Part shown: piece by piece, positions 1 to 8,353 of the stretch
Layout of the letters: each line of letters begins with the position of its first letter
How positions within the stretch are numbered: position 1 is the stretch's first letter
NCBI GenBank assembly: GCA_016210495.1
Contig: JACQUC010000071.1
Location: 1 to 44,576, forward strand
DNA length: 44,576 nt
Reading direction: 5' to 3'
Source: Chloroflexota bacterium
GTDB lineage: Bacteria > Chloroflexota > FW602-bin22 > JACPRP01
Program-made: the position numbers and the translations under genes
The notes under the pieces: model-generated
Seen by the model: the letters and a program-made list of their open reading frames with translations, nothing else
What the model was told of the DNA's origin: nothing
Database searches by the model: none

Positions 1-1103
1 GCAGCTACGACCGCTGGAACAACGGCCCGCCGTAGTCGTGAAGGGACCTTGAAATGAGAGAGCGCTGGTGGGATGCTTTGATCAGCCAACTCGGCAGTGG
101 CTCGTGCGCCCAGCACGACCAAGGCAGGTAAGATCGTGAACACGTAACCCGGGTCGCCCACGTGCACAACGACGTAAAAGGCAAACATTGGCAGGAGCCA
201 GACGGCCAAGAAGATTGGCAACCGACCACGTAGCGCGCCAGGATGGCGCGCGATGTAGGCTAAGCCAACTAGCAACGGAAGTGCCGTGAAGTAAAGCGCG
301 TAGAACAAATAGCTCGCGGTGTCCCGCGCGTTTACCAGAAGTCCTCCGAGTCCGCGCGAGGTCGAGGAGTACTTCTGTACGACGTCGACCTCCAGGTAGG
401 CTAGCAGGACGGCCCGGTACGAATCGAGTCCCCCCGACAGCCAGACTGTTGGCACAAACCAGAGAGCAAACCCCACGGCGACAAGTCCGATGGACAGGCC
501 AATCTCGCGCTTCGGTTGCCGCAGGTGCGAAAACAGCCACAGAGGGCCTAACAAAAGCAGCAAGTCCGGCCGGAATCCTCCCCCGATGGCGTATGTCGTC
601 GACAACGCGAGGAGCGAATGTGGTCGCTTGGACGCCGCTCGGTAGGCAAAGAAGGCTGCGCCCGCACTGAAGAAGGCCAGGGACACGTAGGGCAGGGCAA
701 TCGTGCCGTACGACCAGAAGGTCACGCTAAACATCAGGAGGATGGCGGCGGTCAGGCCGCAGGATCGGTCGAACAGAGCCTTTCCCAGGAAGTACACGGA
801 TACAACGGCAAGGACGCTGAAGATTATTCCCTCCGCGACCAGGCTGGCGTTGGCCTCGCCGAGCGCGAGTCCAAGGAGCCTGGCGCCGATGACGTAATAG
901 AAATAGCCCGGCGGGTGCGGGTGATGCCTGGTCACATCGTAGTGGTCGAGCGCCAAGGCGAAGTTGGCGGAGTCCCAGTTGTACAACGCACCCGTGCGAA
1001 AAGGCAATCGGGTTATCAAAACGAGAATCGCTAGGCAGATGGATATCGCGAGGTCGGCGAAACCTGGTTGGAACGGTAGCAATGGTGGCAACGGCCTCTT
1101 CAA
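1..1103 (-). CDS. GT39-family-like membrane glycosyltransferase, 3' end beyond window
   Basis: This reading frame is open from a TTG at 1103 to the left edge, about 367 codons, so the C-terminus is missing. The start is chosen because GGAGGTG lies about 10 nt upstream (1112-1118) behind an extended -10 promoter. The product is a polytopic membrane protein: a first hydrophobic helix is followed by a loop with YNWDSANFALALDHYD and then HPHPPGYFYYVIGARLLG. Many further membrane spans follow. An acidic residue in the first extracytoplasmic loop followed by an H-x-H-P-P-G motif is typical of PMT/ArnT-like (GT39/GT83) transferases, which use polyprenyl-phosphate sugars to modify lipids or proteins. 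That assignment is from motif and topology only; the acceptor is unknown. A GTG at 1116 opens a different frame and is a shadow. Confidence 0.82.
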   Translation of the reverse strand, partial: MKRPLPPLLPFQPGFADLAISICLAILVLITRLPFRTGALYNWDSANFALALDHYDVTRHHPHPPGYFYYVIGARLLGLALGEANASLVAEGIIFSVLAVVSVYFLGKALFDRSCGLTAAILLMFSVTFWSYGTIALPYVSLAFFSAGAAFFAYRAASKRPHSLLALSTTYAIGGGFRPDLLLLLGPLWLFSHLRQPKREIGLSIGLVAVGFALWFVPTVWLSGGLDSYRAVLLAYLEVDVVQKYSSTSRGLGGLLVNARDTASYLFYALYFTALPLLVGLAYIARHPGALRGRLPIFLAVWLLPMFAFYVVVHVGDPGYVFTILPALVVLGARATAELADQSIPPALSHFKVPSRLRRAVVPAVVA

Positions 1104-1136
1104 GTTCGTGATTCACCTCCCGTCTGACAAGTCGGC

Positions 1137-1145
1137 ATTATAGCA
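1137..1145 (-). promoter_or_regulatory. Extended -10 promoter of the glycosyltransferase gene
   Basis: On the minus strand this reads TGCTATAAT, a perfect extended -10 (TG-n-TATAAT). No good -35 sits at 17 nt; a TTGTGC lies only 12 nt upstream. The extended -10 may compensate. Transcription would start near 1130, leaving a 5' leader of about 27 nt containing the Shine-Dalgarno at 1112-1118. Confidence 0.65.
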
Positions 1146-1524
1146 CACCTGTCAGCACAAGCTGAGCAGCCAGGCCGGCAATCCTACTAATTGGCCGTAT
1201 CCAAACAGCGGTCGCCCCGTTATACTTTCGGCTTACAGTCACAAACGTGCCTGAATGCAGCAAAGGCTCCTGTCTTAGCGAAGTGCCCAAAAGAGAGCGC
1301 GAGGTCGAAAAGGCGCGGAACGAGAGCAGAGATATGGGCAGAGAGTCGGAGCGCAAGAAAGAGAGCGAACGGAATGTCGAACAACGGCGGGACGCCAGCC
1401 AGGATCAAGTGCGAGACCAGCAGCGTGAAAAGGAGCGCGAGGGCGACCGAAAGAAGGACAGAGGGAAAGAGCAAGAAAAGGACGATTAGCTGCCGGCTGA
1501 GGGACTTTCAGGGTTAGCCGAGTG
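1146..1524. other. Long non-genic stretch with strong purine/pyrimidine strand bias
   Basis: No convincing gene is visible here. Between about 1285 and 1485 the plus strand is very rich in GA, AG and AAG. This opens a plus-strand frame (GTG 1247 to 1489, 80 codons) encoding almost only Arg, Glu, Lys, Asp, Gln and Ser, and a hydrophobic minus-strand frame (1220-1474). Neither has a ribosome binding site. The charged peptide resembles a single alpha-helix or coiled coil, and a TATACT lies near 1220, so a small real gene cannot be excluded. I favour low-complexity DNA. Confidence 0.35.
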
Positions 1525-1670
1525 GAGCGCCTGGAGGATGTCAGTACGCTTTCATTGAGATGGACGGCCGGATCAGCGTGATCCGCAAGGAAGACAAGGA
1601 GTCACAACAGCCGAAAGACAAACGGAAAGCCGCGCAAGGCATGTCTTGTAGGCGAGCACTTGCCAGTTGA
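1525..1670 (+). pseudogene. Decayed C-terminal fragment resembling a DUF421 (YetF-type) protein
   Basis: From 1525 the plus strand reads E-R-L-E-D-V. After a two-base remainder at 1543-1544 a second frame continues YAFIEMDGRISVIRKEDKE and ends at TGA 1668-1670. The combined reading ERLEDV-(x)-YAFIEMDGRISVI resembles the C-terminal cytoplasmic domain of DUF421 membrane proteins, as I remember that family. A one-base loss explains the frame break. No upstream transmembrane part is present, so this would be a remnant. It converges on the MFS gene end at 1675. The identification is tentative; a profile search of the corrected frame would decide. Confidence 0.4.
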
Positions 1671-1674
1671 AAGC

Positions 1675-2925
1675 TCAGTCTTTCAGGGCCGTTTCGTTCT
1701 CGGTGGGGCCATCTTGCGGCGTCATTTTGAGGAGCATGGCGAGGCCCGGGATAAGGATGACGGAGCCGGCCAGGAATATCGAATGAACACTGAAACTTGC
1801 CACCCCAGCGCCCGCGGTTGCGCCCACGATCCACGCGAAGTAGTTGGGGAACAGCGTCAGATTCAGAATCGACGACCGGCGCTCTTCAGGGGTGTGCAAG
1901 GCGACAAGCGCCGTCCAGAGCGGCGTAATTGCCGCCTGGAAGGCACCCTGAACCATTCGAGCAAAGAATAGCTGCGACGTGTCTCCCACGAAGGCCTGCG
2001 CCGCGAGCGTCGGAACGAGGATGGCAGTGGCCAGAATAAGCATCCGACGATAGCCTGCGCGATCCCCCAGCTTGCCCCAAAGCGGTGTGAAAACCGCAGA
2101 GGATACCGCAAAGCCCCCGCTGACAAACCCAATCGCCAAAGGCAGGTCGGCGCCTACGTAGAGCTTCTCGACGAGAATTGGAACGAAAGGTGTACCGATC
2201 TGCAGACCTAGCAGCACGACTGCATACGTTGCAAACAATGCGACAATGGCCGGCATCCTCAAGACGCTGCGACCAAGCGAGGCAAGCATCTGTAGGCTGG
2301 AGCCTTCCGCCAGCTTCGGCACACGCTTCTCCCGCACGGCAAGCGTCAGGAGCAAAGCGACAAGCAATGAGAGCGCGGCATCCATCACCAGGAGCGGTCT
2401 GATGCCCCATTGGGTAACCAGGTGCCCGCCAAGCAACGGCCCAACAGACATACCAAGGGTTCCGCCCAGTCCGATGGTCCCGATGGCCAGGCCCCAATTG
2501 GTTCTTGGAGCGACGTAGGAGATGAAGGCGTACATCACGCCCGTATTGCCCAGGATGAGCCCCACCAGCGCTCGCGCTATGAGCAGATGCCACACGTTCG
2601 TGCTCATCGAGGCGACGAAGAAGATGAGCGCCTCGCCGAAGGCGCTGCGCACGATGATCATCTTGCGGCTGTACTTGTCTGCCCAGATGCCCCAGAAGGG
2701 TGCTAGAGGAAGACCGATGACAAACGACGCGGCGGCCAGGTAGCCCGTCCACTGCGGAATCGCCTCCGCCGGGACGCCCAACTGGCGCAGGTACAGAGGC
2801 GTGAAGGCGCCGAGGTGCCCAAAGCCGAGGGTCTCGACGAAGCTGGCCACCGCGAAGAGAACTGTGACAAATATCCACGAAGAACGCCAGCCCTCGGCTG
2901 GCGCCAATGAATTCTTGGCTGTCAT
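1675..2925 (-). CDS. MFS transporter
   Basis: The 416-residue product has the size and hydrophobic pattern of a 12-helix major facilitator. After a short polar N-terminus, the first helix (about residues 15-40) ends in a loop with FTPLYLRQLGVP. A typical MFS loop 2-3 signature, GIWADKYSRKMIIV, lies near residues 80-95. A second basic loop, GKLGDRAGYRRMLIL, near residue 260 mirrors it in the C-terminal half, as expected for the internal MFS repeat. Overall character is closest to MFS_1 multidrug or sugar effluxers, but substrate cannot be read from sequence. It appears to be a single-gene unit; the ribosome binding site before the ATG at 2925 is weak. No substrate-specific neighbour is present. 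Confidence 0.85.
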   Translation of the reverse strand: MTAKNSLAPAEGWRSSWIFVTVLFAVASFVETLGFGHLGAFTPLYLRQLGVPAEAIPQWTGYLAAASFVIGLPLAPFWGIWADKYSRKMIIVRSAFGEALIFFVASMSTNVWHLLIARALVGLILGNTGVMYAFISYVAPRTNWGLAIGTIGLGGTLGMSVGPLLGGHLVTQWGIRPLLVMDAALSLLVALLLTLAVREKRVPKLAEGSSLQMLASLGRSVLRMPAIVALFATYAVVLLGLQIGTPFVPILVEKLYVGADLPLAIGFVSGGFAVSSAVFTPLWGKLGDRAGYRRMLILATAILVPTLAAQAFVGDTSQLFFARMVQGAFQAAITPLWTALVALHTPEERRSSILNLTLFPNYFAWIVGATAGAGVASFSVHSIFLAGSVILIPGLAMLLKMTPQDGPTENETALKD

Positions 2926-3145
2926 ACTCGTTGTCGGTGATTCAGGAATGGATCTAATGCCTACCCCAATTGCGCATATATTCGTGTCCTGTGATGCCCC
3001 GCCCCGCGCAGGCTAAGAGCCGTGCGGCTACGCCCTCCCCAACCAACGGCAATATGGGAAATATCAAAGCGCAATTGCCAATACAACCGGAAGTATACAT
3101 CAGCGGGCACACGGGTGGCAACGTGCTGAGCGTCATGTTACACAA
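2926..3145. other. Intergenic spacer
   Basis: The spacer separates the MFS start from the stop of the protease gene upstream. I see no gene, no strong hairpin and only a weak -10-like TATATG on the minus strand. Nothing further is supported. Confidence 0.5.
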
Positions 3146-3538
3146 TCACGCTGACCATAACAGGTTCGGCCCGTCAATCGTAAGGAGCAGCAGGTTCAGA
3201 ACGTTGCGACCAAGCACACCGTATGCGGACTCCGCCAAGAGAAAGCGGCCCTGAAAGCGGTACTTTAGAAACTCCACCACTAGGTCGCCCTGGGCGCAAG
3301 TCATCCGCTCTCCACCGAGAAACTCGACGGGGACGCTTGAGTGGTGGATCACTGCCCCAACAGCCGTCGCCACGTCGAGAGGAATCACGCTGATGTCGGC
3401 ACCTGTGTCGAGGAGGAGGGGCACGCCGCGATACACCGTCTGGTCTGGGCCGAACACTTTGGCGCGCACAACAGGCGCTGGCGGGTCGAAGTCACCTGAT
3501 TCATACGCCGGCATGAGGATCCTCGCGCGACGGCTCAA
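3146..3538 (-). CDS. Retropepsin-like clan AA aspartic protease
   Basis: This 130-residue protein carries the retropepsin active-site signature LLLDTGADISVIP (catalytic D44-T-G-A) and, near the C-terminus, a second hydrophobic-hydrophobic-Gly motif, VLGRNVLN, that forms the psi loop in this fold. That is the size of one retropepsin lobe, so activity would need a dimer. The gene overlaps the upstream Phd-like gene by 38 nt, so the two are probably translated from one mRNA. Small bacterial proteases of this type are known as a family, but their substrates are mostly unknown. No signal peptide or membrane segment is seen, so a cytoplasmic location is likely. Base composition does not stand out from the neighbours. 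Confidence 0.8.
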   Translation of the reverse strand: MSRRARILMPAYESGDFDPPAPVVRAKVFGPDQTVYRGVPLLLDTGADISVIPLDVATAVGAVIHHSSVPVEFLGGERMTCAQGDLVVEFLKYRFQGRFLLAESAYGVLGRNVLNLLLLTIDGPNLLWSA

Positions 3539-3782
3539 GCACGGTCATATTGAGGCGGAACTTCGCTGCATCCTCGGGATGGACCAGTCGCGGGCTAACT
3601 ATCCTGTGCGTCGCAAGGCGCTCCATCCTGCGATATAGCTCAATAGGAACTAGCACGGCTACATCGCGTCCGCGCTGAGTGATCACAATCGGCTCCTGGC
3701 GTTGGCGCACGCGCTCGACCAACGTACGCGCCTCGCGTGCCAGGTCGCTAATAGGACGAATCTCCGGAATCCTGACGGCCAC
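3501..3782 (-). CDS. Phd/YefM-like antitoxin-type DNA-binding protein
   Basis: The 93-residue product matches the Phd/YefM antitoxin pattern: an N-terminal segment with PISDLAREARTLVERVRQ, then EPIVITQRGRDVAVLVPIELYRRME, the characteristic strand-turn-strand followed by a helix. The C-terminal tail (residues 60-93) is where such proteins bind their toxin. The start is the GTG at 3782, preceded by GGAGG at about 7 nt. The usual RelE or PIN toxin is absent; instead the next gene, overlapping by 38 nt, is a retropepsin-like protease. By analogy with the family it probably represses its own promoter. An imperfect inverted repeat (GGATAC ... GTATC) at about 3821-3846 upstream could be the operator. 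Confidence 0.8.
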   Translation of the reverse strand: MAVRIPEIRPISDLAREARTLVERVRQRQEPIVITQRGRDVAVLVPIELYRRMERLATHRIVSPRLVHPEDAAKFRLNMTVLEPSREDPHAGV

Positions 3783-3885
3783 TGATTGCCTCCATCATAC
3801 AATGATCTGCAGCCATGACTGGATACGCTTTTAATAATGTATCAAAATCCTCACGAGATTGCAACACAAAAGGCGGGCGAGCTCA

Positions 3886-3914
3886 TTGTCAAATCGTTCG
3901 CCGTCGTCTAGAAT
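3886..3914 (+). promoter_or_regulatory. Sigma70-type promoter for the ferredoxin-flavoprotein operon
   Basis: TTGTCA at 3886-3891 and TAGAAT at 3909-3914 are separated by 17 nt. The predicted transcription start is near 3921, giving a leader of roughly 38 nt before the ferredoxin ATG at 3959. Confidence 0.75.
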
Positions 3915-3958
3915 GTAAACGTGTAGCGGACTGTGGTGCGAACGCGAGGGGTGCGGCG

Positions 3959-4177
3959 ATGCCGCCGAGAATCGACCAAGAGAAGTGCGATGGTTGTGGG
4001 ATCTGCATTTTTCAGTGTGGCGCCTGGGTTTTCGGGTTCAAGCCGGACCGATACAAGGCATATGCTAAGAGCCCGCGGGATTGCGTGGACTGCTTTATCT
4101 GCGAGACGAAGTGCCCGCAGGGCGCCATTTCCATCAAACTCAGACCTCGAAGGAGGGACGATGCCCAGTCTGGATGA
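3959..4177 (+). CDS. 2[4Fe-4S] ferredoxin, partner of the downstream flavoprotein
   Basis: The 72-residue protein holds two cluster motifs, CDGCGICIFQC and CVDCFICETKC-P, each C-x2-C-x2-C-x3-C, consistent with two [4Fe-4S] clusters and electron transfer. The chosen ATG at 3959 gives a compact ferredoxin starting MPPRIDQEKC and has GAGGGG about 9 nt upstream. An in-frame start further upstream (3815) would lie before the promoter and is rejected. The stop overlaps the start of the flavoprotein gene by 17 nt, indicating translational coupling. The pair recalls AprBA (adenylylsulfate reductase), but the protein is about half the length of typical AprB, so I infer only that it shuttles electrons for the flavoprotein. 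Confidence 0.88.
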   Translation: MPPRIDQEKCDGCGICIFQCGAWVFGFKPDRYKAYAKSPRDCVDCFICETKCPQGAISIKLRPRRRDDAQSG

Positions 4178-5837
4178 TCCGGAGGTCGTCGCCACCGACG
4201 TGCTTGTCATTGGCGGTGGGGCAGCGGCATGCTCGGCGGCTTTGGAGGCGGCGAAACACGGGGTTCAAGTCACTATATTAGATAAGGGCAGGGTCGGGCG
4301 CAGCGGCTCGAGCGCCACGTCGGGAGGTGGGACGGCCGCCCTGGTCGAGGAAGAGTGCCAGCGCATCCATAAGGCCGACACCCTTGCCGCCGGCCTGGGC
4401 ATAAACGATGAAGCGCTGGTGGAAATCCTGGTCAAGGAGGGGATCTCCCGGGTCGCGGATTTCGAAACGCTGGGAGTGGCCTACAGCAAGGATGTATATC
4501 GTAGGCCAATCAGCGGGCACTCACAACTCAATACATCTAGACGCATTACGGGCGGATCGGCGTCCATGATGGAGGTGCTGCGTAAGGAGGTGCTACATCG
4601 AGGTGTCCAGGTGTTCGAAGGGGTTATGGCTGCCGGCCTGTTTGTGCGAGATGGCCGTGTAATCGGCGTGCTTGCTCTGGACATTAGACGCGAGAGAACC
4701 TGCGTTTTCGAAGCTAAGTCGGTCGTCCTGGCTGCGGGAAGCGCAACCGGCCTCTACACGTATGCCAGCCCCGCCTTTGTCACCACAGGGGATGCCTTCG
4801 CCCTCGGCTACCACGCCGGTGCCGAGCTCGCCAACCTGGAGTTCATCGAATTCACGCTCAACCCGGCTCCCCACGGCCACCTGTTGGCGGCTTCTGGAGT
4901 GAACCCCTTTGTCAGCCACGGCGCGAGGTTCGTCAACGCCCGGGGCGAGGCGTTTATGGCACACCATGCTGCCGAGAAGGCCGACAGCGCGGCACGCGGG
5001 CAATTGGTACTGGCGGCGTATCGCGAGATGATCGAGGGTCGTGGACCCGTGTTCAGTGACCAGTCCGAGATATCGCCCGAGGGGTGGCGGGCCTTCGAAG
5101 CTACGAGCGGGGCCAACGTGCTGCCGAAGCTAAGGGCGCTGGGAGTAGACCCCCGTCGAGAGCGGTTCGAATGGGTTCCGGCGGTCCACACTCATCTGGG
5201 GGGTCTGATCATCAGTCAATGGGCGGAGACAAGGTTGGCCGGCCTGTATGCGGCGGGCGAGTCGAGCACCGGCGTCCACGGGGCCGAGAGACTGGGGGGA
5301 AACGCCATGTCTGAATGTCTGGTGTTCGGCCACCGGGCCGGGCGCTCATCGGCGGTCCACGCTCTTGCCACGCGCAGAATCCCGCCCAGTGCTGTCGAGC
5401 GCCAGGCTGAAATCGATAGGCTTCGCGCTCACTTCGGCAACACAACTGGCGACGTGCGTCAACTGCAAAGACAACTGAAGGCCTTGGCCTGGGAGACACT
5501 GGGGGTGGTGCGTACAGAGGCAGGGCTGAGGCGTGGAGAGGGGGAGTTCCAGCGTGTCAGCCACGAAATGGCACCTCTGTTGCGTGTCGGGACCATTGCA
5601 GACCTCGCAAGAGTTCTGGAGGTAGAAAACCTGGCCCTGATAGGCGAAATGGTTTCAGGCGCTGCGCTGCTCCGACGCGAGAGCCGCGGCTGCCACCAGC
5701 GCCAGGACTATCCCCAACGAGACGACGAAAACTGGCGGAGGTGTAGCGTGCTGCGGAAGGGTCCAGACGGGACGATGCAGACCAGCTTGCGAACGCCAGG
5801 GACAGGGGGTTCTCCGGTGCCCACAGAATGGCACTAG
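4161..5837 (+). CDS. FAD-dependent fumarate reductase/succinate dehydrogenase-type flavoprotein
   Basis: The 558-residue protein starts at ATG 4161, directly behind an excellent Shine-Dalgarno (AGGAGGG, 4151-4157). It shows the FAD-binding motif DVLVIGGGAAACSAALEA near the N-terminus and the second FAD motif GLYAAGESSTGVHGAERLGG near residues 360-380. The C-terminal helical domain ends in ESRGCHQRQDYPQRDDENW, a hallmark of the SdhA/FrdA/NadB/AprA superfamily. FrdA and NadB act on C4 acids and AprA on adenylylsulfate; which of these applies here is not decided by what I can see. The physiological electron carrier is probably the overlapping ferredoxin. No cytochrome b subunit is nearby, so a soluble or cytoplasmic enzyme is likely. 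rsmG follows on the same strand. Confidence 0.85.
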   Translation: MPSLDDPEVVATDVLVIGGGAAACSAALEAAKHGVQVTILDKGRVGRSGSSATSGGGTAALVEEECQRIHKADTLAAGLGINDEALVEILVKEGISRVADFETLGVAYSKDVYRRPISGHSQLNTSRRITGGSASMMEVLRKEVLHRGVQVFEGVMAAGLFVRDGRVIGVLALDIRRERTCVFEAKSVVLAAGSATGLYTYASPAFVTTGDAFALGYHAGAELANLEFIEFTLNPAPHGHLLAASGVNPFVSHGARFVNARGEAFMAHHAAEKADSAARGQLVLAAYREMIEGRGPVFSDQSEISPEGWRAFEATSGANVLPKLRALGVDPRRERFEWVPAVHTHLGGLIISQWAETRLAGLYAAGESSTGVHGAERLGGNAMSECLVFGHRAGRSSAVHALATRRIPPSAVERQAEIDRLRAHFGNTTGDVRQLQRQLKALAWETLGVVRTEAGLRRGEGEFQRVSHEMAPLLRVGTIADLARVLEVENLALIGEMVSGAALLRRESRGCHQRQDYPQRDDENWRRCSVLRKGPDGTMQTSLRTPGTGGSPVPTEWH

Positions 5838-5877
5838 ATTGGCATCTTGTGGTCCTGGAGGACAGGTCGGTGGCCGC

Positions 5878-6633
5878 GTGCAGGCACTGAAGCTACTTGT
5901 GGCCGGCTGCGGATATCTTGGACTGCGCTTGACCGACGAGCAGCTTCGGCTGTTTCAGGTCTACCAGCAGGTTCTCATCGACTGGAACAAGAAGTTCAAT
6001 CTGACCGCCGTCGATCAGCCCGAGGAGATCGAGACGCGTCACTTCCTCGATTCGTTGACGTGCTTTCTTGTCTTCCCAGGAGTTTCGCTGGTTGGGCCCT
6101 CACTGCGCGACCTACCCTCGTTCGACGAACTAGCGCTCATCGACGTGGGCGCCGGGCCGGGCTTTCCCGGACTACCGCTCAAGATCGCTCGTCCCGGCAT
6201 AAGGCTCACGCTGATTGAATCGGTGGGGAAGAAGACGACCTTCCTCAAGCACGTGGTGGCCCAGCTAGGAATGAAGGACGTAGATGTCGTGACCGGACGT
6301 GCCGAGGATGTTGGCCGGCAGCCCGGGCATCGGGAAGCGTATGACATCGCGCTGGCACGCGCCGTGGCGCCGCTGGCTACGCTTGCCGAGTACTGTCTAC
6401 CGTTCGTCAAGGTTGGTGGCAGGTTCATAGCGCCCAAGAAAGGGGCAATCGAGGCCGAACTCCAGCGGGCGGGCGGGGCCATCGACGCCCTTGGCGGCCG
6501 TCTGACACGGATGCAAGCGGTGGAAATTCCTGACCTTTTGGAACCGCGTTTCCTGGTCGTGGTCGACAAGGTGAGGCCGACGCCGCCGCAGTTCCCTCGG
6601 CGCGCGGGGATGCCGGGAAAGAAGCCGCTGTGA
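5878..6633 (+). CDS. rsmG: 16S rRNA (guanine-527-N7)-methyltransferase RsmG
   Basis: The protein matches RsmG/GidB, which methylates G527 of 16S rRNA using S-adenosylmethionine. Visible hallmarks are LTDEQLRLFQVYQQVLIDWN, then KFNLTAVDQPEEIETRHFLDS, the SAM-binding loop LIDVGAGPGFPGLPLKIARP, and VDVVTGRAED followed by LARAVAPL. I chose the GTG at 5878 because it places the N-terminus about 17 residues before LTDEQL, as in the family. A TTG at 5839, two bases after the flavoprotein stop, is the alternative. Shine-Dalgarno evidence is weak for both (GGAGG at 5857-5861 is 16 nt from the GTG). It is encoded on the plus strand, convergent with panC, and may be read through from the ferredoxin promoter. 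The predicted length of 251 residues is slightly above usual. Confidence 0.9.
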   Translation: MQALKLLVAGCGYLGLRLTDEQLRLFQVYQQVLIDWNKKFNLTAVDQPEEIETRHFLDSLTCFLVFPGVSLVGPSLRDLPSFDELALIDVGAGPGFPGLPLKIARPGIRLTLIESVGKKTTFLKHVVAQLGMKDVDVVTGRAEDVGRQPGHREAYDIALARAVAPLATLAEYCLPFVKVGGRFIAPKKGAIEAELQRAGGAIDALGGRLTRMQAVEIPDLLEPRFLVVVDKVRPTPPQFPRRAGMPGKKPL

Positions 6634-6659
6634 CGTTCGAGGGTGCGGAGACGGCGCAC

Positions 6660-7502
6660 CTACGTGGGTTCGAGGATGATGTTGTCAATCAGCCTGGTCC
6701 TGCCGATCTTGACGGCTAAAGAGACCAGGGCAGACCTGTCGATGGTATCCGTCTCCTCGAGGGTGGCGGCGTCGGCAACACTGACATATTCTACGGTTGC
6801 CAGGGGCTCTTTTTCGATCACTCCTTGCATTGCAGCACGAATAAGGTGGGCATCGCGCTCGCCCGCGGACCAAGCCTCCTGGGCCAGGTTCAGAGACCGT
6901 GAGAGCACGAGGGCGGCCCGGCGCTCATCGGGCTTCAGGTACACATTGCGACTGCTCATAGCCAGGCCCTCGGGCTCGCGCACAGTGGGCATCACTACAA
7001 CTTCGAGGTTCATGTCCAGGTCGTGCACCATCTTCTTGATGACCAGGGCTTGCTGCGCGTCTTTCTGGCCGAAATAGGCCCGTGTCGGCCGCACGATGTC
7101 GAACAGCTTGCAGACGACGGTGGTGACACCGCGAAAGTGGCTTGGGCGAGTGGCCCCCTCGAGGCGAGCGGTGAGCGGACCGGCAACCTCGACGTACGTG
7201 GCGAAACCCTCGGGGTACATCTCCGGCACCGTGGGCGTGAACACGTAGTCGGTGCCGGACTTGCCAAGAAGCGTGAGATCACGCGCGAGGTCTCTCGGGT
7301 AGGACGCAAAATCCTCGTGCGGGCCGAACTGAGTGGGGTTGACGAAGATAGAGGCAACAACGCTGTCGTTATCGGCTCTTGCCTGCCGGATTAGGGAGAG
7401 GTGGCCCTCGTGCAAGTAGCCCATAGTGGGAACGAAGCCAATAGAGCCTGTTAGTCCGCCCCTAACTTGCTTGAATCGTCGTATCCCCGCGACTACCTCC
7501 AC
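6660..7502 (-). CDS. panC: Pantothenate synthetase (pantoate-beta-alanine ligase)
   Basis: PanC condenses pantoate and beta-alanine with ATP in the last step of vitamin B5 synthesis. The 280-residue protein has the nucleotidyltransferase signature PTMGYLHEGHLSLI (His31 and His34), SIFVNPTQFGPHEDF, SHFRGVTTVVCKLF, YFGQKDAQQ and the KMSKS-like SSRNVYL. Length is normal. The GTG start at 7502 shares one base with the panB stop (TAGTG), so the two are tightly coupled in the order reductase-panD-panB-panC. The gene ends 26 nt from the convergent rsmG stop. Expression probably depends on the promoter and leader near 9760-9944. Confidence 0.96.
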   Translation of the reverse strand: MEVVAGIRRFKQVRGGLTGSIGFVPTMGYLHEGHLSLIRQARADNDSVVASIFVNPTQFGPHEDFASYPRDLARDLTLLGKSGTDYVFTPTVPEMYPEGFATYVEVAGPLTARLEGATRPSHFRGVTTVVCKLFDIVRPTRAYFGQKDAQQALVIKKMVHDLDMNLEVVVMPTVREPEGLAMSSRNVYLKPDERRAALVLSRSLNLAQEAWSAGERDAHLIRAAMQGVIEKEPLATVEYVSVADAATLEETDTIDRSALVSLAVKIGRTRLIDNIILEPT

Positions 7503-8353
7503 TATGAGACCCCTGCCGGAAAGCGCTCCGAGAGGGCATCGACCAAGGCCTGGTCCATTGCAAAGCTCTCTTTGGCCGTGGGGAAGCTCCCGGCCGTCAC
7601 CTCGGCGATGTAGTCGCCTGCCGCTGCCCTGATGATCTCCGCTAACCTGGCGTACTGCTTGGCGTGCTTGGGCACAAAGTCGGAGAAGAGGCCCAGCAGA
7701 TCGCTCACAACCTGCACCTGTCCATCACAGTGCGGGCCCGCGCCGATGCCGATAGTCGGTATGCTCACCTGCTCAGAGATGATCTTGGACACCGGGGCCG
7801 GCACGCATTCGAGCACGATGCCAAAGGCCCCAGCGTCTTCGAGAGCTTTGGCGTCCTCGATCAGGGCCAGCGAAGTGGACAAGGTCTTGCCCTGAACTTT
7901 GAAACCGCCGAGTTGGTTGATCGACTGAGGGGTGAGTCCGATGTGGCCCATCACAGGGATGCCACAGCTTACTACACGCCTGACCGTCTCAGCCACACTG
8001 ACCCCACCTTCGAGCTTCACCGCCTGGGCGCCAGCCTCCTGGATGAAGCGGGCCGCATTGCGCAGCGCGTCGGCAACGCTGGTGTGATAGGTCATGAATG
8101 GCATGTCGCCAATGATCAGCGCCCGCTTCGTTCCCCTCACGACGGTCTTAGTATGATGGATCATCTCGTCAATGGTCACGGGGATGGTGGATTCGTAACC
8201 CAGCACGACCATGCCGAGGCTGTCGCCGACGAGAAGAGTGGGCGCTCCCGCCTCGTCAAGCAGCTTCGCCGTGGTGTAGTCGTAGGCAGTGATCATGGCG
8301 ATCTTCTCGCCCTTCTGCTTCATTTCCTTCAGTTGCGTTATCGTGATGCGCAT
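7502..8353 (-). CDS. panB: 3-methyl-2-oxobutanoate hydroxymethyltransferase
   Basis: PanB transfers a hydroxymethyl group from 5,10-methylenetetrahydrofolate to ketoisovalerate, making ketopantoate. The 283-residue sequence has [17 protein letters not shown], the metal-binding [42 protein letters not shown] and [15 protein letters not shown], all standard for PanB in order and spacing. The start at 8353 lies within the end of panD (16-nt overlap), and the stop shares a base with the panC start. Length and motifs are complete, so the enzyme should be active. Confidence 0.97.
   Translation of the reverse strand: MRITITQLKEMKQKGEKIAMITAYDYTTAKLLDEAGAPTLLVGDSLGMVVLGYESTIPVTIDEMIHHTKTVVRGTKRALIIGDMPFMTYHTSVADALRNAARFIQEAGAQAVKLEGGVSVAETVRRVVSCGIPVMGHIGLTPQSINQLGGFKVQGKTLSTSLALIEDAKALEDAGAFGIVLECVPAPVSKIISEQVSIPTIGIGAGPHCDGQVQVVSDLLGLFSDFVPKHAKQYARLAEIIRAAAGDYIAEVTAGSFPTAKESFAMDQALVDALSERFPAGVS

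Noticed and set aside
727..1116. 129-codon minus-strand frame starting at GTG 1116
   Set aside because: It is out of frame with the glycosyltransferase frame, which runs unbroken for 367 codons with membrane helices and family motifs.
3959..5837. Ferredoxin-flavoprotein pair as AprBA adenylylsulfate reductase
   Set aside because: The gene pair layout is similar, but the ferredoxin is far shorter than AprB and no sat or qmo genes are near, so I kept the general call.
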